DNA of 64,000 nt from Selaginella moellendorffii (taxonomy: Eukaryota; Streptophyta; Lycopodiopsida; Selaginellales; Selaginellaceae). The notes under the pieces were generated by a model. It did not search any database. It was not told the origin of the DNA and saw only the letters and a program-made list of their open reading frames with translations. Made by a program: the position numbers and the translations under genes. Below are positions 43,990 through 55,458 of this stretch, piece by piece. The stretch spans positions 737,325 through 801,324 of the forward strand of contig NW_003314292.1 in NCBI RefSeq assembly GCF_000143415.4. The letters run 5' to 3'. Positions within the stretch are counted from its first letter, which is position 1. Each line of letters starts with the position of its first letter.

Positions 43990-44540
43990 TTTTATGAATA
44001 CTTATTAACAATGGTTCGTATACAAGCCTGAAGCAAAGAATGAGAAATTGAGATCACATTTTTTAGCTCGCCCCTCGTCGGGAAGATCGTCCCCATGCAG
44101 CCACCTAATTTGACCTTGAAAGAAATGGACTTTTTTCACGACCATAAGACACGGCATCCCTCGATTATCAACGTTGGCCAGACAAAGTGAGACAGGAGCT
44201 GCGCAAGGGTGGCCATGCATCCATGAAAGGATTGGGCAGAGCGCTGTTGGCAAAGGATCGAGAGGCGGCCACGATGCTTGTCCTGAATTCGCATGGAAAG
44301 CGAGTGGAGGTTTTTGCCAATCGACCAAGGGACCAGCTCGGCGGTATGAGACATTTCAGTTGCGCAGAGAACACGATGCGGATGGATTAATTAACTATCA
44401 ACTAAACATAATAATAATACATTAATAAACATAAACATGCGATCTTCATAGATTTAAGGAAGATATCAAATCTTTGATTTTGCTAATAATTGAGGGAACA
44501 AGAATAAGGGTTTGTCCCCCAAACAACACACAAGGAAAAT
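43990..44540. other. Spacer with F-box scraps
   Basis: Contains 'tcgggaagatcgtcc' (44080) and a weak match to the segment around 4080 (gagtggaggtttttgccaatc, 44300). Otherwise no gene. It forms the upstream region of the MADS gene. Confidence 0.45.
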
Positions 44541-44544
44541 AACT

Positions 44545-45721
44545 ATGTCTCCGGTGATCAAGGTATTTCGTAACTTCACGTTTCACCTCTTATAAATGTT
44601 TCTTTGTAGAAAAAAACAGCTGGGAAACAAAAAATTCCACTAGAATACATCTTGGATGCTGAAATAAGAAAGTGTTGCCACCGCAAGCGCATCTTTGGAA
44701 TCACAAAGAAGTTATGGGAGCTTAACATACTCACGGCTACAAGACTCAATTTCTCAAGTAACTTTCCTGACACGGGCAAGAGCTATGCCTTCAACACCAA
44801 TGTTGGCCTTGATCTCAAGACATTGCCTCCTCAAATGATAACCATTGTCAAGCAGCAATCGATGCATTCGGTAACGCAACAGGGCCAAGTTAACCAAATA
44901 TCTCCTATCATCAAGGTATTAATAATTTCTAGATGGTTTTTCTTATAATTTTTTCTTTGTTGTTTCTCGTTCAGAAAAAGAGAGCAGGGAAGAAAAAAAT
45001 CCCGATAGAGTACATCTCCAATGCTGAGACAAGAAAGAGCTGCTTCCGAAAGCGCATCTATGGAATCATGAAGAAAATATGGGAGCTACACATACTCACG
45101 GGTACAATACTTGATTTCTCGTGTTACTTCCCGGACATGGTAAAGAGTTACACCCTCAACACAAACACTGGCCTTGATCCGAAGACTTTGCCACCTCAAA
45201 TGAAAACCATTGTCATACACACGTTAAAGCAGCAGGGCGATAACCAAAATTTGGCTGATGATCATAACGTGGAGGGTTTACAGCCGGAGGAGCTAAGATT
45301 CAACAAGGATTCTCCACCACCTCTAGTATCCTCACCTTCGATGAGCTCCATTGATGGGGAGCAACATAACTCTGGAAGCCTGGATGGGTGCGAGAAAACG
45401 TTTTCACTGGATGATGCCTTTCTGGAGGAGATCTTTTCAAGCCCAGAAAGCACTATTGACAATACAGAGTCTGGTCAGTCTTGGATGGAGCTCGTTGATT
45501 TTGACGAGTGTCCACCACCGCCAACCTATATTCCCCAGCAGGAATATGAATCTGGCATGGATGGCGGCGAGCAAACACTTTCAGTGGACAATATGCTTTT
45601 GGAGGAGCTCTTATTGATCCCAGATAGCACCATTGGGAACATGGAATTTATTCAGTCTTGGATGGAGCAACAGCCACCTGTGGAGTTTGATATTAACGAC
45701 ATGTACCTGGAAGTTCCTTGA
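44545..45721 (+). CDS. Type I MADS protein with two tandem MADS domains
   Basis: Three exons (44545-44562, 44610-44915, 44975-45721) with GT-AG introns of 47 and 59 nt give 356 residues. Exon 1 encodes only MSPVIK. Exon 2 holds one MADS-like domain ([36 protein letters not shown]). It ends in QISPIIK, the same peptide as exon 1, and exon 3 starts KKRAGKKKIPIEYISNAETRK with a second domain (FRKRIYGIMKKIWELHILTG). Both resemble type I (M-beta/gamma-like) MADS DNA-binding domains; no K-box is present. The tail has two acidic repeats ((L)LEE...P.STI.N.E..QSWME), perhaps for activation. Equal phases at both junctions suggest duplication of one exon. Broken relatives at 4.5, 11.4, 16.8 and 41.1 kb share the layout. 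Likely a nuclear DNA-binding regulator; targets unknown. Confidence 0.8.
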
Positions 45722-47250
45722 GGACATTACAACACAATTTTGCGAATTGCAACATAGGCAGAGTGTAATTTATTTAGAGAGGGAAATTCCCCTTATGTAA
45801 CTTAGGAGCGTAATAGATATTTTTAAGGACTGATGAAGCTCGCTGTGATTGCCTTCGACGTTCTTGGTCACGGGTTTGAAAGACAGCAACCGCCGTTATG
45901 ATTGCAAAGAAAGGACATAAGGAACGTTTAAAGAACCACATCTCGATATTTTAGTACAGTATTAAAGGCCTGTTGCAAATGCCGATGCTGTGCTGTTGGA
46001 GTGAGAATCAGGTGGAAAAAATAATATGAAGATTTTCATTGTCTAAAATAATGTAATCATCAGTCATTGAAGTATAGTGGTAAGTATTTATGCCTGTCAC
46101 GCAGACGACGTGGCAATGGTTTACTCTTTTATGTAGAGGACTGCCCTTTGGTAAAGTTGAGCTCTATTTTAACTAAGGTGATCTTGGTGGTGGGAACTAA
46201 TTCAACTGCAGCGACGTAAGTTGTATGAATTTTTCTGTATTCTACTACTTTATGTGGGTACTAATTAAAAATCTGCCATATTAGACAGCTGTTACATCTG
46301 ATCCGTCCATTCATGGTCTCTATGACAAAAGTGCTTGGTGTCGCAAAAACACTGAAGATCGTGGAATGACCCAGGAGCGCCAGATACCACCCGATCCATG
46401 CGCATCTGACTCCAGATCAGAAGGCTATTCGAGTAGCAGACTTCCTGAACGAGTGTCCTCTGAGTTAGATGTGTTCTTGGCTGCATAAATTTTTCCAAAG
46501 CTGAGAAATGAATCCACCAAAAAATAAAGCTGAGAACTTACCTTCGCTTGAAGCTAACAGAGCCCAAAACGCCATCCCCCAAGCTCGCAGCCACTCTAAC
46601 TCTAGTGCATACAAGACCAAATGCATCTTCTTTCACCGGGGTCAATGTGAAATGACATGTTCTTGCTGGGACTACTTTAAAAGAAAATAAAATCAACGTA
46701 ACTCTAATGTTAACTATGCGATGGATGTTTCCAACGTGCTTGTCCTCTCTACTCTTTTCCTGACGCCACTTATATTGGTCTAGTCGTCAAGATGGGTGCA
46801 ACTCGCAAGGGTCAGCACGCATTTCAGGTTGGAATCGTCCACAATCTCCTCTGGCAGTGAGCAGCATAGACCCAACTCGGCAGGGAATGACGTTGTCATT
46901 GGAGTTTAAAGATTCTTCCCGTTGATCGCAATGCTTCATTGGTCGAGCTCATCTCCTAGAAGAATCCACCCCATCTGTGGTAATCGCCACAATTATCTTA
47001 TTCAAGTCATGTTGACAAAGTTGATGATTCTCAATTTTAGCTGTATGCTGAAAATACTTCTAGTCACTAAACAAATTGTTTACATTATTATTATATTATT
47101 ATTAAGATCATGTAAAAAGACAATCGATACACTAGATTTTATTAGATAGTTTGCAAAATTTATCCAAGGCATGGACAGAATTAGCTATTGCCTTTGTATA
47201 AATGTCAAGGAAATTCTCAACAGAAAACATCAGTCAATTAATCTTTTCTA
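45722..47250. other. Intergenic, with a small F-box scrap
   Basis: 1.5 kb, mostly AT-rich. Bases about 46780-46860 match the F-box segment after the F-box motif (tcacgcatttcaggttggaatcgtcc in the third copy; here 'cagcacgcatttcaggttgg'). No other gene is recognisable. Confidence 0.55.
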
Positions 47251-47812
47251 ATGGCAATTTCAGTGATGTCTTGCTTGATTCTCTGCTCCTTGTTAGCTCA
47301 AGCTACTGTTGGTTTGCTTGTACAATATGGCTCTGTCACGGTTGGGAATGGCAACTTCATCCCCTTGAGCAGCACTGACTCTGCCCCCACTGTTGACATT
47401 GAAGGATTCGGGAAGAATGGCACTACTCGTCTCTTCTCGGTTGTCATGGCAGATCAAAAGGCACTGTCAGTGCCAACTAAAGTATCAACTTTTGGATTGC
47501 AAACATTCCAGCAGGCAGCACCGGTGAGTGATATACTTCAAATCTTTATATGATCATGGTGGCTTGGCAGGAGCTGTGAAGGGCAGCATTTTGGAGCCTT
47601 ATGTATCTCCTTCCAACACTAGCAAGAACATTCCATACCCAAATCCATTCAATGCAAGGAACCACACGTATGATTTTGTGCTTGTTCCACAAAGGAATCC
47701 CTTGGTGAAGCCCATGGATAGCCGGCTTGTCAACTCGCTGGCTGATATCATCGGACAATACCACTGTGGAAGCCCTCTCCAGACCGTCTCCTTCACCACC
47801 TCTGTCCATTGA
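47251..47812 (+). CDS. Secreted PEBP-like protein
   Basis: Starts with a signal peptide (MAISVMSCLILCSLLAQATVG). Then comes a sequence that follows the phosphatidylethanolamine-binding fold: VTVGNGNFIPLSSTDSAP.V.IEG, FSVVMADQKA (place of the ligand-site MVDPDAP), EPYVSPSNTSKNIPYP, and YDFVLVPQRNPL. It ends in ADIIGQYHCGSPLQTVSF, like the LG.PVAG...F end of PEBPs. Two exons: for the frames to join, the donor must be at 47528 (A|gtgata), giving exons 47251-47527 and 47571-47812 and 172 residues. The better-looking donor 4 nt earlier breaks the frame, so it may be misspliced or damaged. The DPDAP and HWI motifs are missing, so classical ligand binding is doubtful. Family call is by eye. Confidence 0.5.
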
Positions 47813-47866
47813 TGTTAATCCACTAAAAAGTATTTGCCAATAAATTGAAAAATATTTGTTATCAGG

Positions 47867-48760
47867 ATGAAGATAACCAAGATGCGCAACAATCTGAGCT
47901 CCTTGGATGATCTTCCCGACGAGGTGCTCTTCGGGATCCTGTTCCCGTCGCGCCACTTGTACCACTTGTATTGGGGTGTAGCGCGTCGTCACAAATTTCA
48001 GCCTGGAATCACACAATCACTGGTGAGGATGAGCGGCAGCAGGGCCTTCTTTCCTGGTTTGGCCGGTGCGGAAGCTGCACAAGCTCCGGTGGATGCTCGT
48101 CAATGATGCTCTCGCCGTCTACGTGCAACGTGGAGTGGATCAAGCTTCATGCGGAGGTGCGGAGCATCCAGGGCCTGTAAATGTCTAGGCTCAACAAGCT
48201 CACAAGCACCTTTCGAGGCTCGCCCAGCGAGAGGTCGCATCAGTGGCGTCGCAGCTCTGGATTCGGCCAAAGATCTCTCAACCTTGCCGCCGCCTTGAGG
48301 TGCTCGTATCTCCATGAAGGTTCATGGCTAACTTTTGGTGTCGTAGAGCTTGAGCCTCGAGGACTGGAGCAGCAGGCACGCACCTCTGCGCATGCACATC
48401 ACCGCCTCCTACCCCAAGGGACCGGGTGCCGAGCGGGTGAGAGACGAGATCGACTTTCTGCGGGAGCTCGTCATGAGCAGCTGCTGTGTGACGCAGCTCA
48501 AAGGAACGGGGGCTGTGTTGATTGGCCTGCCACCTGATTTTCAGTCCTCATGCCCACCTCATATGAGATTGAAAATCTTGAGAAATCTAGTTTCAATCTT
48601 AAGAGGAAGAGAGTTGCGATCGTGAAGCTGGGGACAGCCTGGGGGTGTTGAGGTGCATCCCCACCACTTTGGCCTGCCGCAGCACTGCGACGTTGTGTGG
48701 CGAGCCAAAGCTTGATTCGGAGTCGACTGCAATCCACCGTGCACGAAACCATGATCGAAA
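47867..48760 (+). pseudogene. F-box pseudogene, fourth copy
   Basis: KITKMRNNLSSLDDLPDEVLFGILFPSRHLY is the F-box part, followed by scattered pieces of the middle (STCNVEWIKLHAEVRSIQGL) and a diverged C-terminal domain (SRHAPLRMHITASY, DEIDFLRELVMSSCCVTQL, TGAVLIGLPPDFQ). Large parts are missing and frames change. It is more diverged from genes 1 and 2 than the third copy is, so it is an older duplicate. Confidence 0.8.
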
Positions 48761-49023
48761 ACCAGTCAATGTTGGTAAAACTTTATCAGTCAATGGTTGT
48801 CAACACTTCTAGTCAACAAGAGAAAGAGTCAACTACCAGCATGATAAACAATTTGTATAGCTTTCGCGGGGTCGCAATGAATGCGCCTCAAAGATAGGTC
48901 AAAGAACTTCCACTATAACAGTGCTTGTAAGAATTGGCCAATGCTTCAACTTCTTTCAAACGTCTTGGCAGCTTTTATTCTTCTTTTTGACCAATTACTG
49001 TTATATAGATTTCATTCACATTG

Positions 49024-49719
49024 TTAAGCATCTCTCCAGGTGATGGACATCTGACCGTAGAGGGGGTCGCTGGAGCTAATGCCCAGCGCTTTCCACACAG
49101 CATCAGAGCCATCCACAATGTTATTCCGGCATGGTGGCTGCCAAGCATGAGGCTTGTCACAGCCCATTGTAGAATCACACTCGTCCACCACTTTGGCAGT
49201 GGTGGATCTCCCATTTGGAGCTGTGATACTGATGAACTTCAAGCACCGGGAGCCCCCGCTATACCATCCGGTTGAGAGAGCCACGACCCTCTCGGTGTTG
49301 GAGTGGAATTTCCCATCGCACTCCGAAGGATCTCCGCCATCGCCACCAGCTTGGAAGTCGTTGACAGTGAGAATTGCTTTGGTGCTCTGCGAGACTGGGG
49401 GCGAGCATCGATAGATCGGATAGTTTGTGTTGGCCTTGCAGCACTCGCCGCACTGGTGGGCCGAATTGCCCTTGAGAGTTCCACTCTGCTGGCAAGTTCC
49501 TGAGCCACCGCCACCGCCGCCGCCACTTCCAGCGCAGATGTGAGTTCCCAAATCCGGATCGTCTTGACAAGTGCGCCCCCCTCCACAGTAGAGCTGACCA
49601 TCGCAATCGTCGTTTGTGGAGCACGATTGCCCGCATCCCCTGGACTCGACGAGAAGATCACGAGAACATATCGAGAGGACGATCAAAACACGCACAATTG
49701 AGCCAATTCTTAAAGCCAT
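49024..49719 (-). CDS. Kiwellin / ripening-related protein
   Basis: 231 residues from MALRIGSIV; upstream in-frame codons are ignored because a TATA-like 'agtatatataatc' lies about 40 nt before this ATG. After a signal peptide comes a Cys-rich stretch ([24 protein letters not shown]), a glycine linker, and the double-psi beta-barrel core ([82 protein letters not shown]). This is a secreted apoplastic family; a maize member inhibits a fungal effector enzyme, so a defence role is likely but not shown here. Single exon, apparently intact. Confidence 0.9.
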   Translation of the reverse strand: MALRIGSIVRVLIVLSICSRDLLVESRGCGQSCSTNDDCDGQLYCGGGRTCQDDPDLGTHICAGSGGGGGGGSGTCQQSGTLKGNSAHQCGECCKANTNYPIYRCSPPVSQSTKAILTVNDFQAGGDGGDPSECDGKFHSNTERVVALSTGWYSGGSRCLKFISITAPNGRSTTAKVVDECDSTMGCDKPHAWQPPCRNNIVDGSDAVWKALGISSSDPLYGQMSITWRDA

Positions 49720-49997
49720 TTGAATGCTTTGTGAATGAATGGATGTCTTGCTGTGATTATATATACTAAAGTTTGGTTTCTCTAACTTTGGGGAATCTTC
49801 GTGAGCAGCATCCCAGTCATTAAGGCACCGGTTTGACCAGGTCAATGGTAGTTGACTGGAGTGTTTCTCGGATTTCTACATTGGTTTTTTTTTCTTGAGA
49901 AAATAAAAGAGTTCTCGGCAAGAAAATAAGGATGCATTTGTCAAAAACTTAGGAGAAGAACCAAGCGATGCTCGTACAAAGCCATGGAGGATACTGT

Positions 49998-50763
49998 CTA
50001 TCGCTTCTTGGAGACTCCCACGGTTCTTCCACGGCGTCCGGTGGTCTTGGTGTGCTGCCCGCGGACGCGCAGACCCCAGTAGTGACGAAGACCACGGTGG
50101 TTCCTGTCAAACAATAAAGAAGTCAATCCATCCATCCCCAAGAGATTGAAAGGGAAAAACGGCTTGCCTGATCTTCTTGAGCCTCTCGAGGTCGTCCCTG
50201 AGCTTCATGTCCAGCGCGTTTGCCACAACCTGCGAGTACCTCCCGTCCTTGTAGTCCTTCTTCCTGTTGAGGAACCAGTCGGGGATCTTGAACTGGCGGG
50301 GGTTGGCAACGATCACCATGAGGTTCTCGAGCTCCGCAGCAGTGAGCTCACCAGCCCTGTTCGATGGAAGAGAAAGAAACAAAGAAAAATGATAAGCACA
50401 GATTTTTTTTTTCAAATCAATGAAGAAGCTCAATCAATCAATCCGAAAGATCAAGGAAGATAGTCATCCATAGAAGAAAATGACGAGAAAACAAGATCTT
50501 TCAGCTCACCAGCAGAGCAAGAGGAAAAGAAAGGGCAAACATACCTCTTGTTCATGTCCACATCCGCCTTCTTGCAGACGATGTTGGCGAATCGGCGCCC
50601 AATTCCCTTGATGGAAGTCAGCGCGAACATAATCTTCTGCCGCCCGTCCACATTCGTGTTGAGCACACGAAGAATGTGCTGGAACTCCTCATTGCTCACC
50701 AGAGACTGCCAAAACAGAGGCGCCGGAGGATTATTTCAACACCCAACACAAGAATCATACCAT
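49998..50763 (-). CDS. RPS18: 40S ribosomal protein S18
   Basis: Four exons (50763-50761, 50705-50545, 50356-50168, 50103-49998) give exactly 152 residues, the normal length (uS13 family). Exon 1 holds only the ATG. Recognisable blocks: [56 protein letters not shown], and at the end [19 protein letters not shown]. The third intron begins GCAAG rather than GTAAG, a GC-AG intron. The protein sits in the head of the small ribosomal subunit near the A- and P-site tRNAs. A damaged piece of exon 3 was copied to 16.4 kb. Confidence 0.95.
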
Positions 50764-50908
50764 CTTGCCGCCGAGCGCCTCAGCTCCCGACCCGAGATCC
50801 CTTGCTCTTACTGGCGGCTGAAGAACCCTAATTCCAAAAACCCTAACACTTTGTTTAAGAATTAGGGCAAAACTTTCTCTTATTAATATATGTTAGTAGA
50901 GGTGTTCT

Positions 50909-52071
50909 CTAGCTACCAAACTGTGCTAAGTTGATATCTTGTAGAGATATAGTTCCAGATCTATCCACATCAAGCTCTTGGAATTGTCTCACAATCGCCT
51001 CTAAGTCCTCTTTCTCGAGCTTGCCCATCTCTTTGAGCTTATACACCATATACTCGGTGAGGCTGCAAAACAAAGAACACCAAGATCAAACGAGTCGTTC
51101 TTACTAGCAAACGCTGGAAAGCTTCGAAATAAGACAGCCCACCTGAGAGCTCCGTCGTCGTCCAGATCCGCCGCCTCGAAATCCGAGTAAGTGATCTTCC
51201 TGGAGAGAATCCACTTGGTGAGCGAATGCTGCCTTCCCTCCGTGACAAGCTCCGCGATGTAGAGGACGAACTGCGCAACACTAACCGTGCTCATCAAGAT
51301 CCACACCACCGCAAAGATCCTCCCGCCGGCGCTAGTGAAGCTGCGATCGCCATAGCCCAGCGTCGTCACCGTCACGGTCACGCAGTAGAACGCATCCAGG
51401 AAGCTCATCCCCTCCAGCTTCACCAACACCGAGATCCCGGCTCCAAACAGCACCAAAACCAGCCCCGCCGCCACCGCCACCTTGCAGTGAACTCTCCGGA
51501 TCCTCGCATCGGTGTCGGTGTTCTTGTGATGGAGGTACTTCTCTCTTTTCTCGATCGCTCTCTCCAGCAGCCTCTCCTGCTTCTCCACCAGATAGTTTGC
51601 AGCGTTGCCGAGCAGCAATCCAAAGATCGCGAAGCCCACGAAGACGAACAGGCACGTCATGAGCTTGGCCGTCGCTGTGGCTGGAACCAAGTCGCCATAG
51701 CCGACGGTGGTCATGGTGACCACGCAGAAGTACAAGGCGTCGACGAAGCTCAGGGTCTTGGTTCCATGGAGCTCGTCCCTGACGTGGACGAAGCAGAGGA
51801 TTCCAATGGCGAGGTAGAGCGCGAGAATGAGAGCCGCGGTCTTGCCTGGAGAGTAGGATTTGGTGGTCATTCCAAACGCGGGCGTTGGGGAGATGTTCTT
51901 GGGCCTCATCTTCATCGCTCCACAGTCGGAGGAGGGAGCGCTCCTGGATCTTCGGAGCTTACCACAATTTGAGATGGTGGGCATCGCCGATTCCTCATCG
52001 TGGTCCTGCAGGAGTGGCTCCTGGAGAAGGATCTCGAGCTTGGATGGCCTCCTCTTGGGCTTGCTGTGCAT
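50909..52071 (-). CDS. Two-pore K+ channel (TPK/KCO type)
   Basis: Two exons (52071-51143 and 51062-50909) with an 81-nt GT-AG intron give 360 residues. The start MHSKPKRRP is the first ATG in frame. Residues ~40-55 contain LRRSRSAPSS, whose RSRSAP fits the 14-3-3 site RSxpSxP. Four membrane segments enclose two pore loops with filters TTVGYGDLVP and TTLGYGDRSF. The tail has two EF-hand-like loops (DLDDDGALSLTEY, made across the intron, and DVDRSGTISLQDI). This layout is that of plant vacuolar TPK channels, which release K+ under Ca2+ and 14-3-3 control. Intact. Confidence 0.93.
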
Positions 52072-52099
52072 TCTGTGTGAATTCACAACCCAAACCTAT

Positions 52100-52235
52100 T
52101 TTCCGATCAAATGGATCATGTTCATTTGACTTTGCGGCTGTGATTCTAATGTACTTCAAGCACCGTGACCCTCCGTTGTTGAAAAAGCCAGTCGTGTGAG
52201 AAGCATTCACCATCTCATCCACTTTTTCATCTAGA
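52100..52235 (-). pseudogene. Kiwellin fragment
   Basis: The minus strand reads VNASHTTGFFNNGGSRCLKYIRITAAKSN, which matches [26 protein letters not shown] of the kiwellin gene 3 kb away. It directly abuts the start of the channel gene. Only about 40 codons remain. Confidence 0.7.
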
Positions 52236-52892
52236 GTGAGCCTCGACCCAAAGTCTTGGATGCAAACATTAATGCTAAGCTTGGTGTCATAGAATGGAAA
52301 CAAGCCAAGGCTAACATTGCCAAAAACATTGCAAACATACCTCTTGAAACTCTCACATTTGAAAGAATCACCTCGTAAAATAGGTTTGGATGGAGACTTG
52401 AATTCACAAATGAAAAGCAAGCCCCAGAGGAGGATTGAGGCCCTTCTCTAGAAGCCTTTCAAGAGACATTCTTGCCAAACCACAACAACGCTCAATATTG
52501 TAAGCTCCAAAGATCTAGAACTCCATCCTCCTATTGTGGATTATTAAAGTTGAGGCACTCTCTCCAAAAAAGACTATGTGCTCGACTGTGGGTGCTCAAC
52601 TGGTTTTCGATAGAATGCTGTATCATGACATGGTTCTGTTTCTGTGGAATACAGAATAAAAATTATTTTATAACTTTTCGAATTTTACTAATATATTAAG
52701 TGGAGAATTTCTTCAATCTTTAAACTAACAATACAACTATAATATTGCACTATATTAAAGACTTAATAAGAGGCTGAAAAGATTTTTATATTTTACATAT
52801 AAAATACCCAAGCTAATCAAATTGAAAAAAAGGATTATAGTAATTTAGTTTAAAATAATTCAACAACTTTAATAATTTTAGAAATTTAACTA
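52236..52892. other. Intergenic, AT-rich, no gene seen
   Basis: Frame remains open on minus for a while beyond the kiwellin scrap but without recognisable domain; the right half is AT-rich spacer. Confidence 0.5.
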
Positions 52893-53068
52893 TGTGAGTG
52901 TATAAAATATGGAAAGGGAATACAAAAAAAATGCATATCAATTAGCCCAAAAACTCTAATTTATATACAAAAGTGAGTGGTCTAGATTAAAACTAATATG
53001 ATGCCTACTAAAATCCCACTACGCTAATATTAGTATATGGCATTGTAGTCATACACTTGGACCTCATA
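52893..53068 (-). repeat. 3' LTR of the decayed gypsy element
   Basis: Reverse complement of the LTR type at 40871-41040, with a purine tract (gagaggagggg, minus strand) just outside it. Confidence 0.75.
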
Positions 53069-53609
53069 TTATCCCCTCCTCTCGAAATAATAGAAGACTA
53101 TAAAAGTTTTCTCATAGATGGGCCAGGATCTAGAGGAACATCAAAAGGAAGCATTAGTAAATTTATAGGTGGTATCAGTTGTTCTTGATCCTTTCGTATG
53201 AAATGTTTTAATTGTTGCATATGCATAATTTTTGAAGGATTAGCATGCTAAACATCATGCCAAACCTCATAAACTTGTGGTTCACCTTGCCACAACACCT
53301 AATATGGTCCTTTCCACTGAGTAAGGAGCCCCTTCGATAAACCACGTTTCGTAAGATAGGGAAAATGGCCTAACATTAATTCATCCATTTTGTACTTCAT
53401 AAGTGGATGATGATAGAAGTTGTAATGCCATTGTTGTCCCACTTGTACGCAACTTAGGTGTTCAATAAACTTTGCTTAGACAAATAGAAAAATGCTTGCC
53501 AAATACTAATCCCACAATTTAGTATTGGTAGCTTGTGGTAATTACAAAAGTAAACCTAGCTCCATTGGTAATATTGGATCATGACTATATAGGAGTTTAT
53601 ATGGTGAAG

Positions 53610-54186
53610 TGTAAATTCCTGAGTTTGAACTTCCCAGGAGGTCATCTAGCCCAGTACTATTCAAACCCAAGGACGCTTAACCCCAACTATCCCAAGACCC
53701 TTAACCAATTGGAAAAGGGGGTGCACTCTTATTCATGGGCGTTTTTTCTCTATATTTGAACCCCATGGATCGCCTCTCGAGTCGTTCCCTTTGGTTTCTT
53801 ACAATCCACCACACTTCCCTGCAAGTTCACGCCCTCGTAAACGGAAGCTGAGAGCCACAGCTCTCTTGACACCTTACCCCTCGGGTCGAGCCCAGCGGGA
53901 GCAAACTGGACCAGCCAGATGTTAATCAACATGTGGTGTGATTCCCTTCACCAACCAACAGAGTCGGACCCGAGACCCCTCTGATACCAAATGTAAGCTC
54001 CTGAATTTGGACTTCTCGGGAGGTCACCCAACCTAGTATTATTCAAACCCAAGGACATTTAACCCCAAAATATCCCAAGACCCTTAACTGATTGGAAAAG
54101 GGGGTGCACTTTTATTCATGGGCCCTTTCCCTCTATATTTGAACCCCATGGATCGCCTCTCGAGTCATTCCCTTTAGTTGTTTACA
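53610..54186 (-). mobile_element. TRIM (miniature LTR element)
   Basis: Two LTRs of 194 and 195 bp (53610-53803, 53992-54186), TGTAA...TTACA, surround 188 bp of non-coding DNA. The target duplication TGAAG is perfect (53605-53609, 54187-54191). In minus orientation a primer site TTTGGTATCAGAG (initiator-Met tRNA) follows the right LTR, and a purine tract (gggaagtgtggtgg) precedes the left one. No coding capacity. It landed in the integrase region of the gypsy element. Confidence 0.9.
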
Positions 54187-55263
54187 TGAAGCACCAACAA
54201 AACTCTACACCCCTATGACATATGTATACCAAAGAAATGGCAAATAACCATTCCAATCCAAATGCTGAAAGTTCACGTACTTCGCAATTATCCCTTTGAA
54301 TACCCAAAGGAGCCATTTCACAAAATTGTATGACTGTGTATGATAAACACTTATGAAAATGTGGCATATCCTCAAGTGAGACATCAAAACATGAAATGCT
54401 TCTACTATAAATGTGGGACCATTATCCAAAAGAATTCATTTCGCACAAAAATGTTAAAATACTGCTCAATTAAAGAGGAAGTATCTAATAGAAATTGCAA
54501 AGGTGCTAACAAGAGCACCAACTTCCACCCAATGAGTTAAGTAGTTAGAAGCAATAATAATATATTCATTACCAGTAATTGATTGTGAAATTTTTTTTGT
54601 AAAATCAAATACCACAAACTCAAACAAATGAGAAATTGCAATTGACTCCAACCATCCTTCTAAAGCATATGCCTAGAATAGAAGAAGCATGGTAAGCATC
54701 AAGAAACCATGGAATAAAGATTGAAGGCACCATACCCATAAATGATCATTAGAATCCATCCCCACAAAATGAAAAAGGCTATTTTCAAGATGATATTGAG
54801 AATGTAAATATCGGAATGGCAAGTTATCAGCAAGTGATATAAAATTCTCAAACCCATCTTGAAGCCTTCGAATTTATAATCTTTTGAGCTTTGCAAACCT
54901 CATCAAGAGAAGGTAGATCTTGCTTTGTACCTTATGGACACTGAATGTCAAGTATAACAATTGCTGATGGCATAGAATCCTCGTCTAGAAAATCCACAAA
55001 TGCTGGAATAATAGACTTGTCAAAAACATGAGAAGAGAACAAAAAAGGAAGAGGAGCTCGAGAAAAAGCATCAGCCATAAAACTCCCTAAGTGATTGAAC
55101 AACATTAAAATTATATATCTGAAGTTTCAAAGCCCATAGAATAGTACGATCAATTAAGTTCTTCCGCTTCAATAATGAAATAACGGCAACATAATCACAT
55201 TTTAGTAACGTCCGAGAACCATGTAGATATGCATGAAGTTTTTTTAAACCCCAGACTGTTGCT

Positions 55264-55458
55264 TGTAAGTTCCTAAATTTGGACTTCCCGGGAGGTCACC
55301 TAACCTAGTACTATTCAAACCCAAGGACATTTAACCCCAAAATATCCCAAGACCCTTAACCGATTGGAAAAGGGGGTGCACTTTTATTCATGGGTCCTTT
55401 CCCTTTATATTTGAACCCCATGGATCATCTCTCAAGTTGTTCCCTTTGGTTGCTTACA
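55264..55458. mobile_element. Solo LTR of the TRIM family
   Basis: 195 bp, very similar to 53992-54186. Flanked by TTGCT and CTGCT, a nearly intact duplication. Left after recombination between the two LTRs of a second TRIM copy. Confidence 0.85.

Noticed and set aside
44174-44425. Overlapping plus and minus frames of 65-107 codons
   Set aside because: No family resemblance, and the stretch includes scraps of F-box sequence in the wrong frame.
47251-47812. Dirigent or lipid-binding protein
   Set aside because: First impression from the signal peptide and beta-rich sequence; the order of conserved blocks fits PEBP better.
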